A stretch of DNA of 30,971 nt from RPQK01 sp041946865 (lineage in GTDB: Bacteria; Acidobacteriota; UBA6911; RPQK01). Below are positions 12,101 through 18,900 of the stretch, piece by piece. How positions within the stretch are numbered: the stretch's first letter is position 1; each line of letters starts with the position of its first letter. Under the pieces are notes generated by a model, which saw only the letters and a list, made by a program, of their open reading frames with translations, did no database searches and was not told where the DNA came from. Where the stretch lies: positions 1 through 30,971 of the forward strand of contig JBHGBF010000034.1 in assembly GCA_041946865.1 (NCBI GenBank). Reading direction: 5' to 3'. A program made the position numbers and the translations under genes.

Positions 12101-12885
12101 ATAGAGCTTTCCTGATGAAGGCTGAGTCCGGAAGCGAAGCTGTAGTCGCCTCCGGAAAAGCGGAGAACAGCAGGACCGTTGATCGTGAACTGGCCGTAAT
12201 TGCCGGGAGGAACCTCCAGGCTGACGCCGGGGGCGTTAAGCGTCAGGTCTCGGACTGTCCCCCAATTGCCTATGCCGCTCACGTCGCCGGCCTTGTCGAT
12301 GTTGACTTTCCGGTTTCCGGCCGGCGCCGGCGCTGACCCGGGAATGTCGTCCGGCAGCGGAAGCGGATCCGTGCGGATGTGGATTTTTCCCGGCAGGTTG
12401 ACGTCCTTCCGAAGCCGGATCTTGTATGATGGGTCGGCAGCTCCACCTTCGTCCACTGTTCCGCCGAAGGAAGCGCCTTGTTGAAGCTCAATATCAGGGG
12501 TCCCAACGACGAAGAGGTCGCCCGTCATTCCGAACTTGCTGCCCAGATCGAAGTTTTTGCCTTCGAAGACCCGCAGTGAGCCTTCGATCACACCGCCGTT
12601 CAAGGTCGGCGCCTGGCGGGAGAGAGCCGCATCTGAGATCGGCTGATCACCGGCACCCGCCGGCTGACCGCCGGCCGTTGCCCGCTGCCTTTGAACAGCG
12701 GATCCGCTGCCGGGGCCGGAAGCAGCAAAAAGGTGTGGCGAAAGCGAAGCCGGAAACGTCAGAGAGACCGCGAGAACCGCGGCGATAAACTGGCGGAGAT
12801 CGCAACTCCCGCCGCTTGAGGACTGCCTCCGCCTGGCCCCTCGAAGCATCCGTGTCCGTTCGGTCGAATTTGCTCTCACTGTCAT
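1..12885 (-). CDS. Giant secreted RHS/YD-repeat protein with beta-propeller, 3' end cut by window edge
   Basis: The reading frame stays open for 4295 codons and runs off the window; I checked it at many points and saw no stop or frameshift. Order of parts (approximate residues): basic N-terminus and hydrophobic stretch 31-55, read as a signal peptide; beta-helix-like region 195-350 resembling DUF7305; Ig-like modules 355-620; carboxypeptidase-regulatory-like module 629-695; ZU5-like and Big_5-like modules to about 1325; a second Big_5-like module 1824-1940; LVIVD-like beta-propeller 1942-2345; DUF6531-like RHS entry domain 2562-2662; about 50 YD units 2716-4220; RHS core ending in YYDPRFGRFLQQDP. 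RHS proteins build a hollow shell enclosing a variable C-terminal polypeptide, often a toxin; that part is outside the window. The ATG at 12885 lies 84 bases after the upstream gene, with only a weak purine-rich site (GAAAG). Probable role: surface or secreted effector or adhesin (inference). Confidence 0.93.
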   Translation of the reverse strand, partial: MTVRANSTERTRMLRGARRRQSSSGGSCDLRQFIAAVLAVSLTFPASLSPHLFAASGPGSGSAVQRQRATAGGQPAGAGDQPISDAALSRQAPTLNGGVIEGSLRVFEGKNFDLGSKFGMTGDLFVVGTPDIELQQGASFGGTVDEGGAADPSYKIRLRKDVNLPGKIHIRTDPLPLPDDIPGSAPAPAGNRKVNIDKAGDVSGIGNWGTVRDLTLNAPGVSLEVPPGNYGQFTINGPAVLRFSGGDYSFASGLSLHQESSIEVAGPASIILGSSFGSNGGKIRVVSGIKPHQLRFNVLGNTLNLSGDTVVEALVRAPQAHATLNGDHVVVRGQLIVDRLTMNAGKIIGDMVPTDTTPPIVQIVSPDNNTAVYNSKIAVRGLARDEGEIRTGVTSVTVNGAPADFDASDGSWLVTVPLALGDNLITARASDAATPPNTGIAEIHVLRKHPGPPSLSVTYPADDAFVAADLVTVAGRVTSDSPEVALNVTVNGQPAILAGSEFACSIRLVDGPNPITVIAGDSLGQTSQLTLSVTCDLTPPQVALVSVPAVVLPGSSYRIAAEAADNHRLASVEFSIDGQKQADVQAPPFEFTYVVPAAFEPGRRIGIAALARDASGRVGIDSDETRVAGPGGVAGRVFDDQTGYALPGVAVASSDGGAAQSAADGEWFFVSPLSVGVARFSKAGYTACERDFSLEAGRGAWLLDARLTPLDGQSNEIGPAGGQAAGDSGRLQATVASGTLDLPLDVRLTAVSPQGLIGVLPYSWSPVPGAVVDFRPVNSPQPVSDSLRFPVRLVISSLPQALDEITPSFVFYDESSHHWIVVAPQVAAGPDGTLTADLERFGQYAFVVPDLGSTAPPLLVAGQALAGSPAVAFSALSSATAFATATPPVALYGPEAQSTIRVTVETTTKIPSGVWSEASFDERYELRGQSEPKMLERPGQTIVLYSYPAATSSEPNRLGAFFVAKPTLVDYSLAEFRAANLKVRIRSATPEPGMLVDSGGATISAAGGLQLELPAGALADATPVFVKSLSSYETALQLPDGYEVLGGAQIDLSGATLAESARLSLPAFSSETARTVIARIITAGDRRAPKLVARAVEVNGRLESSVSPPAVPSGLLMPGITEGGTYAFIRFPAPFGYATGTVKRAASGSEAAGVRVSADTNPFVDLTSTNGRYLLPGIAGPDFEGLNNLSAASLGSDETGNSSAALVSQDAVAENEIVIGSVPLSVASVTPLAGATGIPVSTTIRVTFTKPITPASLTASSFRISAGGGKPVAGTVVVLAGNQAAVFTPLSGLVPATTYRIDLSTTVLDLYGHALAAAFTSTFTTAAVQPVTGRLTAGNVAISYPDSGGFVTINIPAGLVPSGSIVIAINRTLGSTSTVTAGAGPLSIRLMARLGDDIRIIVRQPSGVDYEVAQAAYRSPDGFGAVGPSGGTVVSADGSILLVIEPGAIAGLAEIRLSPAPESSITIPRLPGTPMDPSNVVFGAGVKIETRGTFNVEKELHIEAAAPAGVTEGRRAICLSPSRAIDPDTGEEVDVWDSITSAVVEQGRFKTTSLPFIGLQGVYDVFFIYMFMPRFSHILWGWAKEENKCRAGASESQGSYLPVAGVLCVSAAAGPPLRGQVTARTNQDGRYAMFDVSMAPPTNIVLFIDELNHRRVSSGAGFAGFGPQESELIHFLGGLQGFTYANVDALLPCPSFPGGSAPVLVISGRQVNLAPGQVDPLPSQGVARFGGLVEIMVASDQRLAPMEGRVRVGGASPRQLNWQTLTPDCTAECRYSTLIEATAEGGYLVQVTGYGPGGVGSAAYQFVVLRDPNFRPPLEGPPFVLSVSPKDEASDVDILTEIRIEFSEPVTNLVGNGTEPTVFLEGPDGSKLGGTIFSGGIVVLPETSVSSIVFKPEGGLVGGTTYVLHVTVDVVDSNQIRLHHGPETAPGEFTSRFSTYGGAVLSAIPEAQGLRVAVDGRYAFVLQLVGPFSSELLAYDAVDPHNPVLVGKAQLPQYTTDLAVSSQTQYLVGETLVSRIGLVTAFYPLSPDRAANLWIFNLDNPEGVSGSSPIGVVSLYFPQDLSTVPLTVAVHKGRAYVGSAPYRGMQVIDIQEAIRLYEGSTASAESPVYLALAPYHGFGQEAVVQSLLYHNNDPKVPAMANSVSVITQNVAGDDSTLAGVMPVAFAVDGGARAVLAAGFPSALDGVFGYLGEGPFGDRRILSWVSIEGAYPLAVQAASGVRVGTDLKDIAVVLTSEDLLVYDATSHPMTLLGTASRAELKIDGPTNRFTMEDGLAYFSSAGGLSVIDLSKAGTPRLVTVVPGPWSGSTSISVSDGFVHNVSAASGYAIGIARPVAQVFVHGLLGASGRLCSNPVILDRNNPNHPMLHPAEVLFQVFGKRTPMERARVIIRKGEEIQAALEVSLQKSATYDLMTGAATWQSDQIDLAASYTAQVLIEDYETEREPIPMSYLVSDHQTTIQVQPKGLLVEDVEVPPYSYVLAANATVTITVGSGPRQRRLTGSRSFGLNSEKLNIGGLEVGRYELRLHAQMPDGYSEEMVGVLEIVSNPNDVRVPNHTVVGGIDLATGQLGLTYTDVSIKGRGLSLEFTRSYNQAAANVLSPLGYGWHHNYQMLLVHNKELRLYTIIGGDAQGETFPAPDYLEENPKAAGSMRSLSPFHTTLVRNTDGSFDYFNKAHIRYHFPGALERDSYGYYRQAYLGNLDYIADGYNNRIDLKYDTLGRLVSVVDPSQRALSFEYEEALAPFVGVVLPFMAGHSSATCLADGRFSAIRDHFATSTAGKAWRIMRITGPGGLEITYEYDLDGNLARARRSGAKFSIPGEEGRPGVESQGAEDYTWTYLYKPARSGAVPAENLTHLLRQIISPNQAETVYEFDQNNAALPISTVRYPEGVVNSFAYTFDGVIVQKVEVTDGKGIPTTYTLHREKVVGITVAGAHTSFEYDDEKGLKLQETDPGGMVRRYFYDENGNVTRLEQIGSGEGQETRILSRAVFDGTFNRPVNRWDANSQQWNAVSQRWDENDKGLTTYKLNHAGDIQSVRFPDGSSTSFEYDSFGQLTKVTDRLGLVTEYTNYDVFGNVGTITQETERDAAGNVKTIVTENHWDALSRLVSTSSTLGPTLTYSYDKLDRVVQTLVVDPSETRTPLSVTYQYRIGGQLEKEVKETTTRTPEGGVVPQTHTISYAFDWLDRRTAIEEIISGGPTYVRSFEYDANSNLVFETNRRGIGSRYTYNELNFLEKHEIFERQADGAWVLKAVEADPTPDLVGNPISVIDRYGNSTTLRYDGLHRLTGRATGGYAEGWELDGNGNITTFRDRNGRLTRFEYDGLNRVTLRRDPAGRETRWNYQLTGGHSVTTMSQPHRGLTVTTWRDALDRPLVEEILCSGCANSPYRTEWTYSDSERKIEIRDPRGNTTTKRLSAFGETASIQLGRDQTIKKYTGLGGLYSLTNGRGKQWAYELDGLNRVIRTRHPEVDGTRAPPVPIEERFAYDGEGNLQSHANRRNVSTTQTYDHLGRVLTRTVGAFPVDQFSYNDSEHTVTRTDANSHSTVFRYDPLGRLTAVTNARGDTKGFQWDGVNLRGETDFRGKLTAYEYDEVDRLCRVTDRLGRPSNIRNEDNNGLVRTTTDRRGNQRVEVFDGLDRLVSVHWGGAPFARYQYDGNDNLTRQTDGEGRWIAYLYSVENWVEAADHGGLRRETFGYDEVGNLRTYFDGAGGAVEQIFDGLDRVVSRKDGLGNETRFSYDGELLRLKTDPRGHETRYEYNELGSLVQVNDALQNTWNYRYDPVQNLIEVRDPLDVGGNRATAFVPDELNRIQMVRSSLARERGFAYDPNSNLVLRTDPKGQVRATIYDDLDQPEVTTFSLGAQQPLKWEYQFDPEGNLFSLRETAGEATATPRSYQRSYDARNRLTSTIDPFGHTVSLTYDNADNVSTFADASGRTTEYGYDGANRLSSVTLPGAQTVGLSWRADNLVEEVRYPGGMLRQYVYDDADRMTGLRNQISATESEELGYGYDADSNRKTEIRKVNGQVSRELSYKYDALERLIQATYGGTSVIDYTYDAVGNRKTESGQTPSGQQVNRNYTVNEANELTAVTDLMDPARSLTLTYDPNGNLATEQSMTAARRFEHDVADRLSQVSDDGAGLQGSYDYDFQGRRISRTTAAGSTQYVYRGDGLQVANEFDRRGRVTGSYDFASDLIRADLAEGQRWYFHDALGSTTSLASLEMTAGDPPLLQGTRRAGHEYDAWGLLIPPPPISQPSSPSANRVLYTGYRRDDETGLDYALARYYDPRFGRFLQQDPLPD
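150..4740 (-). repeat. Array of about 50 YD-type repeats inside the RHS gene
   Basis: Units recur roughly every 30 codons with the pattern aromatic-x-Y-D-x-x-G/N-R/N-L. Examples are DLKYDTLGRLVSVVD near 4740, RYFYDENGNVTRLE near 4000, VFRYDPLGRLTAVT near 2240 and IDYTYDAVGNRKTE near 730. I counted about 50 by eye; borderline units make this approximate. The repeats diverge at DNA level, so this is an old protein-repeat array and not a recent tandem DNA duplication. In known structures such repeats form the beta-sheet spiral of the RHS/TcC/teneurin shell. Confidence 0.9.
4890..5205 (-). other. DUF6531-like RHS entry domain
   Basis: The minus-strand frame reads GIDLATGQLGLTYTDVSIKG, then a segment with SLEFTRSYN and LGYGWHHNY. 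This matches the usual pattern at the start of RHS shells: x-TGx-L-x-Y-TD-x-x-x-x-GRG-L-x-L-x-x-x-R-x-Y-N followed by PLGYGWxHNY. It marks where the exported N-terminal modules end and the YD shell begins. Confidence 0.85.
5850..7065 (-). other. LVIVD/beta-propeller-like segment upstream of the YD shell
   Basis: Repeated blade-like patterns occur in the RHS reading frame: a small-residue strand such as LRVAVDGRYAFVLQL followed by LLAYDAVDPHNPVLVG; then VAVHKGRAYVGS with GMQVIDIQEA; then FTMEDGLAYFSSAGGLSVID with LSKAGTPRLV. The hydrophobic x-V-D-G-x-A-Y-V then L-x-V-x-D-x-x-x-P-x-x-V layout is typical of LVIVD repeats. The number of blades is uncertain (at least four). The propeller lies directly before the RHS shell, as in teneurins and TcB-like proteins. 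Confidence 0.7.
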
Positions 12886-12969
12886 AGGCCGTCTTTCGTT
12901 CTCAGTACAGCCGTGATCCAATGTGGCCTCTGCCCGTTCGACTTCCCTGGGGACGGCTTCGCCCCCGAC
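12886..12969 (-). other. 84-base intergenic spacer inside the giant operon
   Basis: The gap between the LamG-module gene and the RHS gene has no strong hairpin followed by T residues and no recognisable promoter. A 4-bp GGGG/CCCC pairing is too weak to call a terminator. Same orientation and short spacing suggest co-transcription. Confidence 0.5.
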
Positions 12970-15900
12970 TCATTTCGAGAGCTCCGCCGGCTTTCGGGCG
13001 TAATTCAGGACGCGCAGCTCATCGAGGACTCCCGGGAATTCCACCGGACCGGCAAAGGTTGCCGGCCCATACGCGTCCAGGTGCCCTGCCCGGAAACGTT
13101 GCCCCTGGTTGGCAACTGCCCCAAAACCAGCCGGGCACGGCGCCGCTGCGGCAAGGGCATCGTCAACCAGCACGTATAGCCAGCCTGCTTCGCGGTCCAC
13201 GCACAGGGTGATCAGGCGCCACACGCTGTCATCGACTGCGGCAACTGACTCAACCGCCCACTCGCGGCCCGAGGTGTCGTAGAGCCAGGCTTTAAGGCGC
13301 CCGGAGGGGAGCAAGCTTACCCCGAAGTCTTTCGCCTCACCCCAGGGCCCGTCACGTCCGGCCAAGGTATAGGTTGAAAACACCGGATCGCTTCGGAGCC
13401 AGAAGTCCAGGGTAAAGCTCGAGGCGCCAAAATCGAGCGCGCCGCCATCCGGATCAGCCACGATTCCGGCGTAAGTCCTGCCTCCAGCAAATCGACCCGC
13501 CTCGGCGATGGACCTTGTAGAGGCGGTGCCGGCGATAACTTCTGGGACCGGGTCGCCGGCGCCAACCAGCCGAACACTTCCGTTCCTTTGCTCGTCAAGG
13601 TGCCAGAGAAGCACCGTCTCTCCGGTGGTTTGCGCCTCGTCATGATTCTCGAACGGTTGCTCGTTCGTCCGGGCGACAGGCCGCCCAGCGGTTGGGCTGT
13701 GAGCCTCTTGTTGCCCGCTAGCGGCGACGCTCCAAGCCGACGGCCAAGATACCGGCGGCAATCCGAAATCTGCCCGAATCTCCTCGACCGTTACAGCGCG
13801 TGCCACAACTCGGATCTCATCCAGATCGCCCGGGAATTCTGCGGATCCCCACGTACCCGGTATAGCCAGGTTCCGGTAGCCCGCCCTGAATCGCTTGCCG
13901 TAATTTCGGAGACCAGCAAAGCCCGGAGGCGCGGCTGCTGACGCTTGAAGCTCTCCGTCGACATACAGAAGGAGCTGTGAGGCGGCACGATCCACCACCA
14001 TGGACACGAGGTGCCATCGGCCATCATCGACGATGCAGTTGTTCCAAATACCGGCAGTGGGATCATAGGCAGCCGGCCGAGACTCTACGGTCCACTCGCG
14101 GTTTTCTGCATCATAGAGATAAGCCCGCAGGCCCCCCGTCGCCAGGAGAGCCACTCCGAACTCCGTGTTCCAGTTCTCGGCATCACTTCTGCCAACGAGG
14201 TTGTAGGGCCGGTCGACAGGCTGGGTTCTCATCCAGCACTGGACCGTGAAACTCGATGTGACCGGTTCGGCGCCGTTAAAGCCTGCGTCCGCGACGAGGT
14301 CAGCGGCTCTCCGGGCATACCCGAAAACTCCGTCCCCTACGGCTAGCGAAGCGGCCGAACTGGTGGCCCCGACTGCATTCGGAATAAGATCTCCGGCGCC
14401 CGGGAATGTGATCTGTCCCGGTCTCTCGTCATCGAGGCGCCAGAGGACCAGGGTATCCCCGTCAGTGACTGAAGGATTGGCGAAGGGTTGGGGCGCGGTC
14501 ACCATGAGGACCGCGGCTCCCGAGCGACCTACCGGGTCTTCCACGACAAGAGAAACCGGCCCGGTCTCAAGATCGCCCGGCAGGGAGATACGTACGTCGA
14601 CCTGCTGAGGACTTGTGGCCTCGGTTTGAACCAGAATCGATGGATTCTCAGAACGGACGGTAGCTCCCGCGAGCCCGGCGCCATGCAGTGAAATCAAGGC
14701 GTTGGTCGAGCCGCGCGGCAAAAGTGCAGGGACGACTTCGGTCACCATTGGCGTGTCGCTCCCGAAGAAGGCCGTGGCCATCTCGGCCGCCTGGTAGGCT
14801 GTAAGCGAAAGGCGCACGTCATCAAGGATGCCTGGGAACGCCATGCCCCCGTATACTCCGCCTTCGGATGGATCGTATACGCCGGCGCAAAGGTAGTTCT
14901 GGGGAGAGACCGGTCCAAAACCGGCCGGCATGGGCGTGGACCCGCGCTCTGCTCCGTCAATGTAGACCGTCATCAGGCCGGCCTTCCTGTCAACGGACAT
15001 GCCGACGAGGTGCCACTCGTCGTCAAGAAGAGGCTTCACTGAAAAGCTCCCGCCTGGATTGGTCACGACCGGCGATATTTCAGTTTTCCAGACCAGACCT
15101 GAAGTGTCAGCCAGCCGGGCGCGGAGAATGCCTGAAGGGAGTAAGACCAGGGCGTAACCGCCCTGCGACCAGCTCCACGCTTTTCCAGCCAGAATGTAAG
15201 ATCGTCCGATCGCTCCCGTTCTCAGCCAGCACTCGAGTGTGAAATCAGACCAGCCGATATCGGTCGGTCCACCGGCCCCTGCCAGCTGGACTCCGGCGTA
15301 TTTCCGTCCCAGGCCGAAGCGCCCCGTATCCGACAGGGACTCGGGTGCAGAAGTGGCGGTGATACGGAACGGGCCCGAGTCACTGAGAGGTACGGCGCCG
15401 TTCTGGCTGTTTTCCATGTGCCACAGAAGCGCCGTGTGCGCAGCTCGCGGCAGCGGGCCGGGCTCAGCGATCTCCGCCTGCCATGTCACGTTCGTCCCGC
15501 CGAGGGATAGAACCAGGTCCGCCGGACCGAGCGGGACCTGCGCCGGCACCGAGACGGCCAAACGTGCCTCAAGCTCAGAAACGGGATAGACCTCCACGGA
15601 GACCCCGTGGATCGAAACCTGGTTGCGGGACAGCTGAGCCGTCAGCCCGCCCAGATGATATCCCTCGACTGTCACCTCGGTCTCAAGAGCCTGGTTGCGG
15701 TTCCGTTGGATCATCAGCGGCCAGACACGAGTGATGCGTGAAGGACCGAGGCCCGAGAAATCCTGCCAAATCTTTTCAGCCGTCCGAGCCGACACGGAGA
15801 CCCGGGTATCGTCCACAATCCCGTAGGCAGCGGGATCGGAATAGTTCCCGGCAAGATACCCGAGTTGGAAGACGCTGCCGGGTTGGTTGCGAAGCGGGCC

Positions 15901-18900
15901 GAATCCGGAGGGAATTGGAGCGGAGAATTCTTTCACGCCGTCGACGTAGATGTCGATCTGCCCCGCTTCCCGGCTGACAACGAGCGCCGCCTGGTGCCAG
16001 GTGTCATCAAGCAAAACGGTTTTGCGGAGCCCTGTCGGAGAGCTGCGCAAAGGCGCCATGTCGATCACCAGCGAGGTATTCTGAGTATCGCGGAGAATGG
16101 CCCTCAGCCCTCCCGACACGAGCAGTGACAGACCCCAGTCCAGATAGTAGCCGCCTAAAAAGCCGGATGTTCCGCGCCCGAAAATCACGCTGTCCCCTGT
16201 CAGGGGCGGGGCCCTGAACCAGGTCTCTACCGTGAAGCTGCGATCTCCAAAATCCAACGTTCCGCCATCTCCGAGGGAAGCGCCGTCAGCCGCCTTTCGC
16301 GCGCCCCCGAATCGCCCTTCCACAGCAGCAGAGGAGTTGCCCGATTGACCGCCGGAGCCGGCGCCTGTGGCGTCCTGAAGCTGCACGCGTCCGGCCCCTG
16401 GCTCATCCAGCCGCCAGAGCAGCACCGAGTCGGATTCGACGCGTGGTGCGCGGCTCTCAATAATATCGATCGGAACCACAATCTCAGTAACCGAGGGAAG
16501 CAGGAGAACGAGATCTGCGGCGCCCAGAGAAACCTGAGGGTCAACCAGGATTTCGAGCCTGGCTCGACCGTAAGAGGTTTCACCGACGATAACAGAAGCG
16601 GGGACCGCGGCGCCGCCCCTTCGGATCTCGGCGGTCAGGCCGGTCAGGCCGAAACCGTTAAGCGTAATCGGTACTCGAAGACCCCGGTTAAGGACTCTCC
16701 GTTCGTGGCCGGCGAAGGGGAGGACCGAAGCCACGCCCGCCGGGTGGTCGCCGGAATAGTCCTGCCAGATTTTCGCCTGGCTGTGTGCGCCGAATGAAAT
16801 ACGGAACTCATCGACGAGCACACGGGCATTGGAAGAACCGGTAGAGCCGATGGTGTAGTGCGAGCCGCTGGTTGATTCCCGAAGGCGCCCAAAGGACGGA
16901 GGAACCGCGGCCGATTGCGCGACTCGACCGTCAATGAAGACACTGAGGAGACCGGTCGAACGATCGAGAACCATGGCCACGTGATGCCACTGATCGTCTG
17001 CAACATTGCGGCTGAACGAGCGCCCTGTCTGCAGATCGCTGACAATCGGCCGGGCGACAGCCTCGACAGTCTGACCGGCTCCGTTCGTTACCGTCGCCTG
17101 CAAACCTCCCGCCGCAGTCAAATCCAGTTGCCAGCTGGGACAGCAGTAAGTCGAGGTGAGATATCTGAAGGAAGCCGTGGCGCCGCGTGAGGCTTTCATC
17201 CAGGCCTCGACGGTAAAGCTTTCGTCGGGGAGGGCGAGAACACCAGCATCGTAATCGCCCAAAAGTGCCGCCCGGCGGGCAGTCCCCACGAGACCGGGGT
17301 AAGCGTTCGTGTCGGAAATCCCCGCATCAAGGGAGAAAGGCCCGCTGTCCAGGAGCCGCTGCTGGCCCTGAGGCTCCTCAAAATGCATGAGCAAAAGCGT
17401 GTTCTCTTCGAGCGCCGCCGCACTCCTGACAGGATCGAGAATCAGCAGTCGGACGACCGTGTCGCCCCGATCCGAGCGCAAGCGCAGCTCGGCATCGCCT
17501 GAAGGTCCGGAAGAGGGCACCTCGACCCGAACCCGGGCCGAAGTCGCCGAGCTTCCCAGGACTTCTACCGTAAGATTCTGGCCGGAGGGATCAAGGCCTT
17601 CCGCTTCGAGTCCGGCAAGGTTGTAACCGCTGATCAGGATCTCGGCCGATGCGCCGCGAATCAGGCGATCAGGCTGAACCCGGGTGACTTCGAGAGCCAG
17701 CGGACCGTCCCGGCCGAGCATGACTTCCTGGATTCGAGCAGCGGAATGGGCATTCGCGGAAAGCCGCACTTCATCGATGACCCCCGGGAACTCGGAAGGA
17801 CCGCCAGACCAGTCGTGTGCGTCGTACCGGCCCACAGCGAACGGGGACATGTTACTAACCTCGCCAAAGCCCGCCGGCTGGGAAGAAGACGCTCGTTCCG
17901 CCCCGTCGACATAGAGCCGGAGGAGCCCCGTCTGCCGATCGACCGTCATCGCTGCGTGATGCCACTGGCCGTCGGTCACCATGCCCAAAGACGGGTCTGT
18001 GACCGTCTCCCAAAAATGGTTAGCCATGTCGCGCACGTACCCCCAGACAGCGCCGGATGGCTTGAGCGACAAACTGAAGCTCCCGGCCCAGGTGCTCGCG
18101 TCCTTGCCCGCAAGCACGTAGGTGCGGCTGATCGGGCCGGTTTTGAGCCAGCATTCCAGCGTGAAGCTGGAAGACCCCAAGCTGAGGATCCCCTGGTCAA
18201 CGCCTGCCTCGACCTTCCCCGACCGACCGAGGCCGAACCGGCCCGGCACAGCCTGCGACGCGGCCGAGCCCGTTCCTCCAATGCCGAAGGGGCCGCTGTC
18301 AACGATCGTCGCCGTCCCAGGCCCGGCCTCATCCAGGCGCCAAAGCAGCAGGGTATCGTCTTCCAGCGCCGGGGGCATGCCGCTGTCGGCCTCGTAGAAG
18401 AAGGTGTTAGCCGTTCCTACACCCCGCTCCGTCTGCACCCTGAGGGTTGCCAGCCCCGGCCGTCCCGGTGGAGTCACAAATGCCACGCTTTCGGGTGGAC
18501 CCGGCTGGCAGGCGACGACGAAGGCGGGGTTGCCCCCGACCGTAACCACCGGGGCGCTCCCGTCCGGCTGAAGCAGGCGGGCGCCCTCCATGACCACCAG
18601 CGTTCCCCCATGCTGGCTTCCGAAAAGAGGCGCCGCGGTCGTAATCTCGGGAGCATCAACATCGACGAACAAACGGATCGGTCCGGTCGTAGTGGAATTG
18701 CCGATACCATCCGTTACGACAAGCTGGACGACATAGGCTGCCTCGGACAAGTCTGAGCTCGGCTGGTATACGAGCGCAGTCTTGGTCACCGCAGCCGGAA
18801 CCTCGACAGGGGCTTCGCCTTCGATCCCTATGAAGAGCCTCGTTTCGGCGGGCGCCACCTCGCCGTTGTCCGAGTAATAGGCCGTAAAGACCGGCCGGAA

